A DNA stretch of 64,000 nt, taken from Streptomyces sp. NBC_01314. Lineage in GTDB: Bacteria > Actinomycetota > Actinomycetes > Streptomycetales > Streptomycetaceae. Positions 8,992 to 15,891 of the stretch are shown here, one piece after another. Both the position numbers and the translations under genes were made by a program. Positions within the stretch are counted from its first letter, which is position 1. Every line of letters begins with the position of its first letter. The stretch is from positions 10,664,001 through 10,728,000 of the forward strand of contig NZ_CP108394.1 of the NCBI RefSeq assembly GCF_041435215.1, written 5' to 3'. Below the pieces are notes generated by a model. It had not been told where the DNA came from, searched no databases, and saw nothing but the letters and a program-made list of their open reading frames with translations.

Positions 8992-9792
8992 ATGGGTGGT
9001 ACGGAACACCTGACCGTGCGGCGCGAAGGCGCCACACTGGTGCTCACGCTCAACAGGCCCGAGGCCAAGAACGCGCTGTCGCTGCCGATGCTCGTCGGCC
9101 TGTACGACGGCTGGGTCGAGGCCGACGAGGACGAGGCGATCCGCTCGATCGTCCTCACGGGAGCCGGCGGTGCCTTCTGCGCCGGCATGGACCTCAAGGC
9201 CCTCGCGGGAAAGGGCATGGAGGGACAGCGGTACCGGGACCGGCTCAAGGCCGACCCCGATCTGCACTGGAAGGCGATGCTCCGCCACCACCGGCCGCGC
9301 AAGCCGGTGATCACCGCGGTCGAGGGGTACTGCGTCGCGGGTGGCACCGAGATCCTGCAGGGCACCGACATCCGGGTCGCGGGCGAGTCGGCGACGTTCG
9401 GCCTCTTCGAGGTCAAGCGCGGGCTCTTTCCGATCGGTGGCTCCACGGTCCGTCTCCAGCGGCAGATCCCGCGCACGCACGCGCTGGAGATGCTGCTGAC
9501 CGGGCGGCCGTACAGCGCGCGCGAGGCCGCCGGGATCGGGCTGATCGGGCATGTCGTGCCTGACGGCACGGCCCTGGCGAAAGCCCTGGAGATCGCCGAG
9601 CTGATCAACGCGTGTGGGCCGTTGGCCGTGGAGGCGGTGAAGGCGTCCGTGTACGAGACGGCCGAGATGACCGAGGCGGAGGGGCTGGCCGCCGAGCTGA
9701 AGCGGGGCTGGCCGATTTTCGACACCGATGACGCGAAGGAAGGGGCTCGTGCGTTTGCTGAGAAACGGCCCCCTGTTTACAAGCGGGCGTAG
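8992..9792 (+). CDS. Enoyl-CoA hydratase/isomerase (crotonase)
   Basis: A 266-residue crotonase-fold protein, full length for the family, with GGAGG 5 nt before the ATG. The first oxyanion loop is GAGGAFCAGMDLK and the second is AVEGYCVAGGTE. The following LFEVKRGLFPIGGS matches the hydratase signature, where a Glu supplies the acid/base. It hydrates a 2-enoyl-CoA, a step expected between the synthetases and the thiolase-like enzymes of this cluster. It leads the operon that continues after 118 bp with the DUF35 gene. A dispersed repeat sits in that gap, so the two may be only loosely co-transcribed. Confidence 0.93.
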   Translation: MGGTEHLTVRREGATLVLTLNRPEAKNALSLPMLVGLYDGWVEADEDEAIRSIVLTGAGGAFCAGMDLKALAGKGMEGQRYRDRLKADPDLHWKAMLRHHRPRKPVITAVEGYCVAGGTEILQGTDIRVAGESATFGLFEVKRGLFPIGGSTVRLQRQIPRTHALEMLLTGRPYSAREAAGIGLIGHVVPDGTALAKALEIAELINACGPLAVEAVKASVYETAEMTEAEGLAAELKRGWPIFDTDDAKEGARAFAEKRPPVYKRA

Positions 9793-9798
9793 GCGTTG

Positions 9799-9890
9799 TG
9801 CTCGGGGCGGTCGTGTGTGGCTGCGGGTTGGCCGTGGCTGGTCACGCAGTTCCCCGCGCCCTAAAAAGCGGGGCGTGTCTGTGCCCCTCT
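9799..9890. repeat. Dispersed Streptomyces intergenic repeat
   Basis: The gap between the hydratase and DUF35 genes holds the familiar streptomycete intergenic sequence containing GGTCACGCAGTTCCCCGCGC followed by CCTAAAAAGCGGGGC. Its CCCCGC and GCGGGG arms form a small hairpin over an A-rich loop. I recognise it from its recurrence in intergenic regions of many Streptomyces genomes. Only one copy is visible here. Confidence 0.6.
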
Positions 9891-9910
9891 GCTGAAGGAG
9901 GCAACCTTCG

Positions 9911-10861
9911 ATGTCCGCAGTCCTCAAAGCACCCCTCACCGTCGAGTTCCCGTTCACGCGGTCTCTCGGCCCCGTGCAGAGCGCCTTCCTCACCGGGCTT
10001 CGTGAACGCGTCGTCCTCGGTGTGCGCACCGGCGACGGGCGGGTGCTCGTCCCACCCGTCGAGTACGACCCCGTCACCGCCGAGGAGATCCGCGATCTCG
10101 TCGAGGTCGCGCCGACCGGCACCGTCACCACCTGGGCCTGGAACCACGACCCGCGCCGCGACCAGCCCCTCGACACCCCCTTCGCCTGGGTCCTGGTGCG
10201 GCTCGACGGCGCCGACACCTCGCTCCTGCACGCCCTGGACGCGCCGGGCCCCGACGCCGTGCGCACCGGCATGCGCGTCCGTGTCCGCTGGGCCGAGGAG
10301 CGGTCCGGTGGCATCACGGACATCGCCTGCTTCGAGCCGTACGACGGGATCGCGGTGGAACCGGCGGGCCACAGCGGCGAGTTCGGCGACCCCGTCACCG
10401 GCATCGTCGCCCCCGCCCGCCTCGACTACACCTACTCGCCCGGCCGAGCCCAGACCGGCTACATCCAGGCCCTCGGCGGCCGCCGCACCGTCGGCGAACG
10501 CTGCCCGTCCTGCCGCAAGGTGTACGTCCCGCCGAGGGGCGCCTGTCCGACCTGCGGGGTGGCCACGGCCGAACAGGTGGAGGTCGGGCCGGGCGGGACG
10601 GTCACCACGTTCTGCATCGTCAACATCAAGGCTGCTCATACGGCGAATCTCGACATCGAAGTCCCGTACGTCTACGCCCACATCGCCCTCGACGGCGCCG
10701 GGCTCGCCCTGCACGGCCGTATCGCCGGCATCCCCTACGACCAGGTGCGCATGGGGCTGCGCGTCGAACCGGTGTGGACCGAAGGGGCCCGCTACCCCGA
10801 CCACTACCGGCCCACCGGCGAACCCGACGCGGACTACGACACGTTCAAGGAGACGCTATGA
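9911..10861 (+). CDS. Two-part DUF35 / OB-fold zinc-ribbon protein
   Basis: The 316-residue protein has two DUF35-like halves. The first (about residues 20-150) is an OB-fold without cysteines. The second starts with a rubredoxin-like zinc ribbon with Cys198, Cys201, Cys212 and Cys215, followed by an OB-fold ending in GLRVEPVW. DUF35 proteins bind acyl-CoA thiolase-like partners; in actinobacterial steroid side-chain degradation they form a complex with the Ltp2 aldolase. Here it directly precedes two thiolase-like genes and overlaps the first by 4 bp (ATGA), strongly suggesting a stoichiometric complex. GGAGG lies 9 nt before the ATG. The duplication within one chain is less usual. Confidence 0.88.
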   Translation: MSAVLKAPLTVEFPFTRSLGPVQSAFLTGLRERVVLGVRTGDGRVLVPPVEYDPVTAEEIRDLVEVAPTGTVTTWAWNHDPRRDQPLDTPFAWVLVRLDGADTSLLHALDAPGPDAVRTGMRVRVRWAEERSGGITDIACFEPYDGIAVEPAGHSGEFGDPVTGIVAPARLDYTYSPGRAQTGYIQALGGRRTVGERCPSCRKVYVPPRGACPTCGVATAEQVEVGPGGTVTTFCIVNIKAAHTANLDIEVPYVYAHIALDGAGLALHGRIAGIPYDQVRMGLRVEPVWTEGARYPDHYRPTGEPDADYDTFKETL

Positions 10862-11934
10862 CACGCGAGGCGCCAGGAGCCGCAGGCGTACGTGACATCG
10901 CCGTGGTCGCCTTCGCCCAGACCGACCACCGGCGCACCAGCGACGAGGTCTCCGAGGTGGAGATGCTCATGCCGGTGCTCCACGCGGTCATGGAGAGCAC
11001 CGGGCTCAAGACCGCCGACATCGGCTTCACCTGCTCCGGCTCCAGCGACTACCTCGCAGGGCGCGCCTTCTCCTTCACCCTCGCCCTCGACGGTGTGGGC
11101 GCCTGGCCGCCGATCTCCGAGTCGCACGTCGAGATGGACGGGGCGTGGGCGCTGTACGAGGCCTGGGTGAAACTGCGGACGGGGGACGCCGACACCGCGC
11201 TCGTCTACGCGTACGGCAAGTCCTCGCCCGGCTCCGTACGGGACGTCCTCACCCGGCAGTTGGACCCCTACTACGTGGCTCCGCTGTGGCCCGACTCCGT
11301 CGCCCTCGCCGCCCTCCAGGCCCAGGCGCTCATCGACGCGGGCACCACGGACGAGCCGGCGCTGGCCGCCGTCGGGGCGCGCAGCCGCGCGGACGCCGCC
11401 GCGAACTCCCACGCCCAGCTGAGAGGTTCGGTGCCGCAGGGGGAGTACCTCGTACGGCCGTTGCGCACCGGGGACTGTCCGCCCATCGGCGACGGGGCGG
11501 CCGCCGTGATCCTCGCGGCGGGGGAGCGGGCCCGTGACCTGTGCGAACGGCCCGCCTGGATCCGGGGCATCGACCACCGCATCGAGGCGCACGGCATCGG
11601 CGTACGCGATCTGACCGACTCCCCGTCCACCCGCCTCGCCGCCGAGCGGGCCGGTGTCTACGAACGGCCGGTGGACACCGCCGAGTTGCATGCGCCGTTC
11701 AGTTCCCAGGAGGTGCTCCTCCGCGCGGTGCTGGAGCTCGACGACCGTGTGCGAGTCAATCCGTCGGGCGGGGCCCTGGCCGCCAACCCGATCATGGCCG
11801 CCGGGCTCGTCCGGATCGGCGAGGCCGCCGCCCGTATCCACCGGGGCGAGTCCGACCGGGCGCTGGCGCACGCCACGTCCGGCCCCTGTCTGCAGCAGAA
11901 CCTGGTCGCCGTACTCGAAGGGGATCCCCGATGA
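10858..11934 (+). CDS. Thiolase-like protein (SCP2/lipid-transfer type), first of pair
   Basis: The 358-residue frame starts at the ATG that overlaps the DUF35 stop. It has a thiolase fold similar to lipid-transfer-protein (Ltp) thiolases: GFTCSGSSDYLAGRA near the N-terminus, CPPIGDGAAAVILA in the middle, and SGGALAANPIMAAG where classical thiolases have a GHPxGxTG block. The canonical histidine of that block and the CxG cysteine near the C-terminus are not present (GPCLQQNLV is the nearest). This suggests a non-thiolytic role such as retro-aldol cleavage, or a structural partner of the next gene. It is translationally coupled on both sides. Confidence 0.88.
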   Translation: MTREAPGAAGVRDIAVVAFAQTDHRRTSDEVSEVEMLMPVLHAVMESTGLKTADIGFTCSGSSDYLAGRAFSFTLALDGVGAWPPISESHVEMDGAWALYEAWVKLRTGDADTALVYAYGKSSPGSVRDVLTRQLDPYYVAPLWPDSVALAALQAQALIDAGTTDEPALAAVGARSRADAAANSHAQLRGSVPQGEYLVRPLRTGDCPPIGDGAAAVILAAGERARDLCERPAWIRGIDHRIEAHGIGVRDLTDSPSTRLAAERAGVYERPVDTAELHAPFSSQEVLLRAVLELDDRVRVNPSGGALAANPIMAAGLVRIGEAAARIHRGESDRALAHATSGPCLQQNLVAVLEGDPR

Positions 11935-13097
11935 GCAAGGAGCCCGTGGCCGTCGTAGGCGTCGGCCAGACCAAGCACGTGGCGGCGCGCCGGGACGTGT
12001 CGATCGCCGGGCTCGTCCGCGAGGCAGCCCGACGGGCCCTCGACGACGCCGAGTTGACCTGGGCCGACATCGAGGCCGTCGTCATCGGCAAGGCGCCCGA
12101 CTTCTTCGAGGGCGTCATGATGCCCGAGCTGTACCTCGCGGACGCGCTCGGGGCGGTCGGCAAGCCCATGATGAGGGTGCACACGGCGGGCTCGGTCGGC
12201 GGCTCGACCGCGCTGGTCGCCGCGAGCCTGGTCGCCGCCCGTGTCCACGGCACGGTGCTGACCCTAGCCTTCGAGAAACAGTCCGAATCGAACGCCATGT
12301 GGGGGCTGTCCCTGCCGATCCCGTTCCAGCAGCCGCTGCTGGCCGGCGCCGGCGGTTTCTTCGCCCCGCACGTACGGGCGTACATGCGGCGCAGCGGCGC
12401 CCCCGACACCGTCGGCTCCCTGGTGGCCTACAAGAACCGCCGCAACGCGCTGAAGAACCCGTACGCCCATCTCCACGAGCACGACATCACGCTGGAGAAG
12501 GTCCAGGCCTCACCCATGCTGTGGGACCCGATCCGCTACTCGGAGACCTGCCCGTCCTCCGACGGGGCCGTCGCCATGGTCCTCACCGACCGTGCGGGGG
12601 CCGCCCGGGCGCCCCGGCCCGCCGCGTGGATGCACGGCGGCGCCATGCGCAGCGAGCCGACGCTCTTCGCGGGGAAGGACAGCGTGTCGCCGCGAGCGGG
12701 ACGGGACTGCGCTGCCGACGTGTACCGGCAGGCGGGCATCGCGGATCCGCGCCGGGAGATCGACGCGGTGGAGATGTACGTGCCGTTCTCCTGGTACGAG
12801 CCGATGTGGCTGGAGAATCTGGGTTTCGCCGCCGAGGGGGAGGGCTGGAAGCTCACCGAGTCCGGTGTCACCGAGCTGGACGGGGATCTTCCGGTCGACA
12901 TGTCCGGTGGAGTCCTGTCCACCAATCCCATCGGCGCCTCCGGCATGATCCGTTTCGCGGAGGCGGCGCTCCAGGTGCGGGGCCTCGCGGGAGAACACCA
13001 GGTGGAGGGCGCCCGGCGGGTGCTGGGGCACGCCTACGGCGGCGGATCGCAGTTCTTCTCGATGTGGTTGGTGGGCGCCGAGCCCCCCACCTCCTGA
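11931..13097 (+). CDS. Thiolase-like protein (Ltp type), second of pair
   Basis: A 388-residue thiolase-fold protein whose ATG overlaps the previous stop by 4 bp. Visible blocks are VGVGQTKH at the start, HTAGSVGGSTAL near residue 86, SETCPSSDGAVAMVL, EMYVPFSWYEPM, GGVLSTNPIGASGMIRF and GHAYGGGSQFFSMWL. As in its neighbour, NPIGASG replaces the usual histidine-containing block and AYGGG replaces the CxG motif. The pair together with the DUF35 protein resembles the heteromeric thiolase/aldolase-DUF35 assemblies of steroid and isoprenoid degradation. The chemistry is inferred, not shown. Confidence 0.9.
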   Translation: MSKEPVAVVGVGQTKHVAARRDVSIAGLVREAARRALDDAELTWADIEAVVIGKAPDFFEGVMMPELYLADALGAVGKPMMRVHTAGSVGGSTALVAASLVAARVHGTVLTLAFEKQSESNAMWGLSLPIPFQQPLLAGAGGFFAPHVRAYMRRSGAPDTVGSLVAYKNRRNALKNPYAHLHEHDITLEKVQASPMLWDPIRYSETCPSSDGAVAMVLTDRAGAARAPRPAAWMHGGAMRSEPTLFAGKDSVSPRAGRDCAADVYRQAGIADPRREIDAVEMYVPFSWYEPMWLENLGFAAEGEGWKLTESGVTELDGDLPVDMSGGVLSTNPIGASGMIRFAEAALQVRGLAGEHQVEGARRVLGHAYGGGSQFFSMWLVGAEPPTS

Positions 13098-13179
13098 ACC
13101 CGCCCCTCACGTGGCCTGTCGGCGGTGGGGGTCGATCGCTAGTCTGGCGGGCGGACGACGAACCGGGAGGAGCACGGAC

Positions 13180-13425
13180 GTGGCCGAGACCACCATGCAG
13201 CAGCGATCCCTCGACGGCTGGCGCAAGCCGGCGGAACTGGACCTGAGCAACGCGGACTGGCGGTCGAGCAGCCAGGGGCGCGGAGATGTCCAGATCGCCT
13301 TTGTCGAGGGTTTCATCGCCATGCGCAACAGCGGCAGCCCCGAGAGCCCCTCGCTGATCTTCACCCCCGCCGAATGGGGCGCCTTCGTGTCGGGGGCCCG
13401 CGAGGGCGAGTTCGACCTGACCTGA
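13180..13425 (+). CDS. DUF397 protein
   Basis: An 81-residue protein with the DUF397 signature: a W-x-K/R-S-S-like start (WRKPAELDLSNADWRSSSQ), VQIAFVEGFIAMRNS and the closing FTPAEWGAFVSGAREGEF. The GTG start at 13180 has GGGAGG about 8 nt upstream; an ATG at 13195 is the alternative. DUF397 proteins usually accompany a Xre-type regulator and influence development or antibiotic production in Streptomyces, for example around BldB-like systems. No Xre gene is adjacent here. Confidence 0.85.
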   Translation: MAETTMQQRSLDGWRKPAELDLSNADWRSSSQGRGDVQIAFVEGFIAMRNSGSPESPSLIFTPAEWGAFVSGAREGEFDLT

Positions 13426-13441
13426 GCGGCCGTACGCGTGG

Positions 13442-13480
13442 TGTCGGTGGGCGGCCGGAGACCGGCGGCGCCCACCGACA
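13442..13480. terminator. Long bidirectional hairpin
   Basis: TGTCGGTGGGC and GCCCACCGACA form an 11-bp perfect stem that continues through an inner GCCGG-AGA-CCGGC stem. It lies between the converging ends of the DUF397 gene and the transglutaminase-like gene, so it can stop transcription from both. Confidence 0.75.
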
Positions 13481-13548
13481 GAGAGGGGGTGAGGGTTCGA
13501 GGTCCGGAGCGATCGAACCGGGCCCGGTACTGTCCTGCGGCGGACCGG

Positions 13549-14469
13549 TCAGCGGAGGGTGACCTCGCGCGGACCGTTGTACGGCGCCAGCGACAGCACG
13601 GTCCGCGGTGTCCGCAGCCCCTCGTGCCCCGCGAACAGCTCACGCGCCGCGCGGAAGTCCACCTCGTCGCCCACCAGCGGCGCGACCTCGTCATACAGCT
13701 CGCGGACCGGGTCCACGAGCTCCTCGCCGGCCTCGGTCTCGGTGCCCCAGATGTCCCACAGCAGCGTCTCGACCTTGTTGAGGTCCGCGAGATCGAGCCG
13801 GACGTTCCCGGCGACGAACCACTCCCCGTTCAGTGGGCCCTCCGCCGGGGGGTGCAGCCCGAACGACCCGGGGTCCGCCCCGCCCTCCCGGATGGCCCGC
13901 CACGCCTTGCCCGCGACGAGGAAGCGGTCGCGCGGTACGTCCATCGGGTCGAAGTCGATCTTCCAGGTCTCGACGATCAACGGTTCCGTCAACTGCGCGT
14001 CGGCCAGCAGCCAGCCCCGGACCGGGTCCCAGTACTCGGTGACCACGTGGTCGCCGTGGAAGCCGTTGCTGCCGAAATAGGTGGCGAAGCCCGACCGCAG
14101 CCGGGCGGGCACGCCCATATGCCGCAGGAGCGAGCAGTGCAGCAGTGAGAAGTCGCGGCACACCCCGACGAACCGGTTCTCGGGCTCGCGGCGGTGCGAC
14201 AGGGGCGCGTCGTCGCGCTCGACGACGATCCGCAGGATGTCGTCGAGGTAGCGCGTCTCGGCGTCGTTGTGCAGCCGCTCCCGCGGGGTGGCGTAGCCGA
14301 ATGTCCGACCTTCGCCCCGATGGATCATCAGATCCCGTGCCACACGGGCGAGTCGAGCGGGATCGCGCGGAAGATCGGCGTAGAGCGGAGCGAGTTCGCC
14401 CGGGTCGGTGAACTCGCTCTGTGTGGCGTAGAAGGCGGCGACTTCCGGTGCGAGGTGCACGGGTGGCAT
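13549..14469 (-). CDS. Transglutaminase-like cysteine hydrolase
   Basis: The 306-residue protein has the transglutaminase-like core with the triad Cys104 (GVCRDFSLLHCSLLRHMGV), His141 (FHGDHVVTEYWD) and Asp157 (WLLADAQL). Bacterial members are usually peptidases or amidases rather than cross-linking enzymes. No signal peptide or membrane segment is seen, so it is likely cytoplasmic. It is a single gene running towards the DUF397 gene and sharing its terminator. The substrate is unknown. The 177 bp before its start are also the promoter region of the CGNR gene. Confidence 0.85.
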   Translation of the reverse strand: MPPVHLAPEVAAFYATQSEFTDPGELAPLYADLPRDPARLARVARDLMIHRGEGRTFGYATPRERLHNDAETRYLDDILRIVVERDDAPLSHRREPENRFVGVCRDFSLLHCSLLRHMGVPARLRSGFATYFGSNGFHGDHVVTEYWDPVRGWLLADAQLTEPLIVETWKIDFDPMDVPRDRFLVAGKAWRAIREGGADPGSFGLHPPAEGPLNGEWFVAGNVRLDLADLNKVETLLWDIWGTETEAGEELVDPVRELYDEVAPLVGDEVDFRAARELFAGHEGLRTPRTVLSLAPYNGPREVTLR

Positions 14470-14633
14470 GACTGGACCCCCAGAATGAATCGGCCACGTG
14501 TTCGATTCACGGACCGCTTCGCCTCACCGTGCCAAAATTCACCCGCAATTGTCCAGAATTCCCGCAGGAATGTGAGCGCCCGGAATTCCCTGCTCCAGGT
14601 GTTCCGACTCGATTTAATGGATGACGACTCGCC

Positions 14634-14639
14634 TATCAT
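14634..14639 (+). promoter_or_regulatory. -10 element for a leaderless CGNR transcript
   Basis: TATCAT ends 7 bp before the ATG at 14647, which places the expected transcription start on or next to the start codon. No Shine-Dalgarno sequence is present, so translation would be leaderless, a common mode in Streptomyces. No good -35 hexamer is visible. Confidence 0.5.
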
Positions 14640-14646
14640 TAGCATC

Positions 14647-15249
14647 ATGGAGTACTCGATCAGTGCGGACGCTCGGCTCGCCCTGGACCTCGCCCTGACC
14701 GTCCGCCATGACGGCAGCGGCGGTGTCGCCGACGACCTGACCGACCCCACGGGGCTCGCCACCTGGGTCCGGGCGCACGCGGACACACTGCCGACCACCG
14801 CCGGCCCGGCCGCCGACGAGGCCGCGCTCACCGCCGTACGCGATCTGCGCGGAGCCGTCCGCGCCCTGTTCGCCCGCGCCGTCAGCCCCGGCGAGCCCAG
14901 CCCGGCCGACGCCACCCGGCTGCTGCCCGCCCCCGAGGCCCTGGCCCTCCTCAACGAGGCCGCCGCCCTCGCGCCGACCGTCCCGGTGCTCACCTGGGGC
15001 CCCGGCGCCGAACCCGTCGTACGCCACGAACCCGCCACCGGCGAGGACCCACTCACCGCCGTGCTCGCCCGCGCCGCCCTCACCTTCCTCGCGAGCCCCG
15101 AACGGCAGCGGCTGCGCGCCTGCCACGCACCGCGCTGCGTGCGCTACTTCCTCAAGGAGCACCCCCGCCAGGAATGGTGCAGGCCGTCCTGCGGCAACCG
15201 CGCCCGCGTCGCGCGCCACCACGAGCGGCACAGGAGGACGACGAGCTGA
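14647..15249 (+). CDS. CGNR zinc-finger / ABATE-domain regulator
   Basis: A 200-residue protein with an N-terminal ABATE-like domain (stress-induced, residues about 10-140) and a C-terminal CGNR zinc finger: CHAPRCVRYF, then WCRPSCGNRARVARHHER. The four cysteines and the CGNR motif are complete, and the arginine-rich tail would bind DNA. Members are thought to be transcriptional regulators. ATG 14647 is chosen because of the -10 element just upstream; an in-frame ATG 10 codons earlier would sit before that promoter. It is divergent from the transglutaminase gene. Confidence 0.85.
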   Translation: MEYSISADARLALDLALTVRHDGSGGVADDLTDPTGLATWVRAHADTLPTTAGPAADEAALTAVRDLRGAVRALFARAVSPGEPSPADATRLLPAPEALALLNEAAALAPTVPVLTWGPGAEPVVRHEPATGEDPLTAVLARAALTFLASPERQRLRACHAPRCVRYFLKEHPRQEWCRPSCGNRARVARHHERHRRTTS

Positions 15250-15328
15250 CATCCGCCCCGAAGAACGACCTCTGCCCCCCGAAGCTCCCTCGGCCCCACC
15301 GCCGGACGGCACGCCGTACCATTGCGGC

Positions 15329-15826
15329 ATGTCCTTCCTCCGCCGCCGCAGCGCCACTCCTGCCGGTCCCGACTTCGACGTACTGGCCATGGACCCGGGC
15401 GACTGGCCGGGCAATCTCGGCGCCGGCCTGCTGCCCGCCCCCGACGGCAGCTGCCAGGGCGTCTTCCTGCGCTACGACCTCTACGGCGGCCGCGGCCCCG
15501 CGATGATCATCGGCAACCTCCCGCAGGGCTCCCCGGCGCGCGACATCTCCGACGGCGAGGTCCCCTTCGAGGTGGCCCAGCTGCTGATCGCGCTGGAGAA
15601 CGAGGAGGACATCACCGTCGTCGGCTCCGAGGACATCCCGGTGATGCAGGGCGACAACCTCCTGATCGTCCGCCGCCTCAAGCTCTCCGAGTCCCGGATC
15701 TCCTGCGTCCAGTTCGACCGCAGCGACAACGTCCTGGTGACCATCGCCGCCTGGGACCGCCCCATCACCGACGACCTGTACACCCTGCTCAAGCCGCTCC
15801 CGGCGGAGCTGTTCCAGCAGGGCTGA
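15329..15826 (+). CDS. Conserved hypothetical protein (165 aa)
   Basis: A soluble 165-residue protein with no motif I can name. It starts MSFLRRRSA, then has alternating strands (FDVLAMDPGDWPGNLGAGLL, QGVFLRYDLYGGRGPAMIIG) and acidic, leucine-rich helices (FEVAQLLIALENEEDITVVG). It has the look of a small, well-conserved streptomycete protein with typical codon use. It follows the CGNR gene after 79 bp on the same strand and ends in a very strong terminator. Its function is unknown. Confidence 0.75.
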   Translation: MSFLRRRSATPAGPDFDVLAMDPGDWPGNLGAGLLPAPDGSCQGVFLRYDLYGGRGPAMIIGNLPQGSPARDISDGEVPFEVAQLLIALENEEDITVVGSEDIPVMQGDNLLIVRRLKLSESRISCVQFDRSDNVLVTIAAWDRPITDDLYTLLKPLPAELFQQG

Positions 15827-15838
15827 GAGCGCGAGGAC

Positions 15839-15868
15839 GGAAGGGCCGGGCTCGCGCCCGGCCCTTCC
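15839..15868. terminator. Strong bidirectional terminator
   Basis: A perfect 13-bp stem (GGAAGGGCCGGGC / GCCCGGCCCTTCC) with a TCGC loop lies between the converging ends of the 165-aa gene and the amidase gene. Confidence 0.9.
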
Positions 15869-15891
15869 TGTGCCCTCGAACGTCCGCGCCC

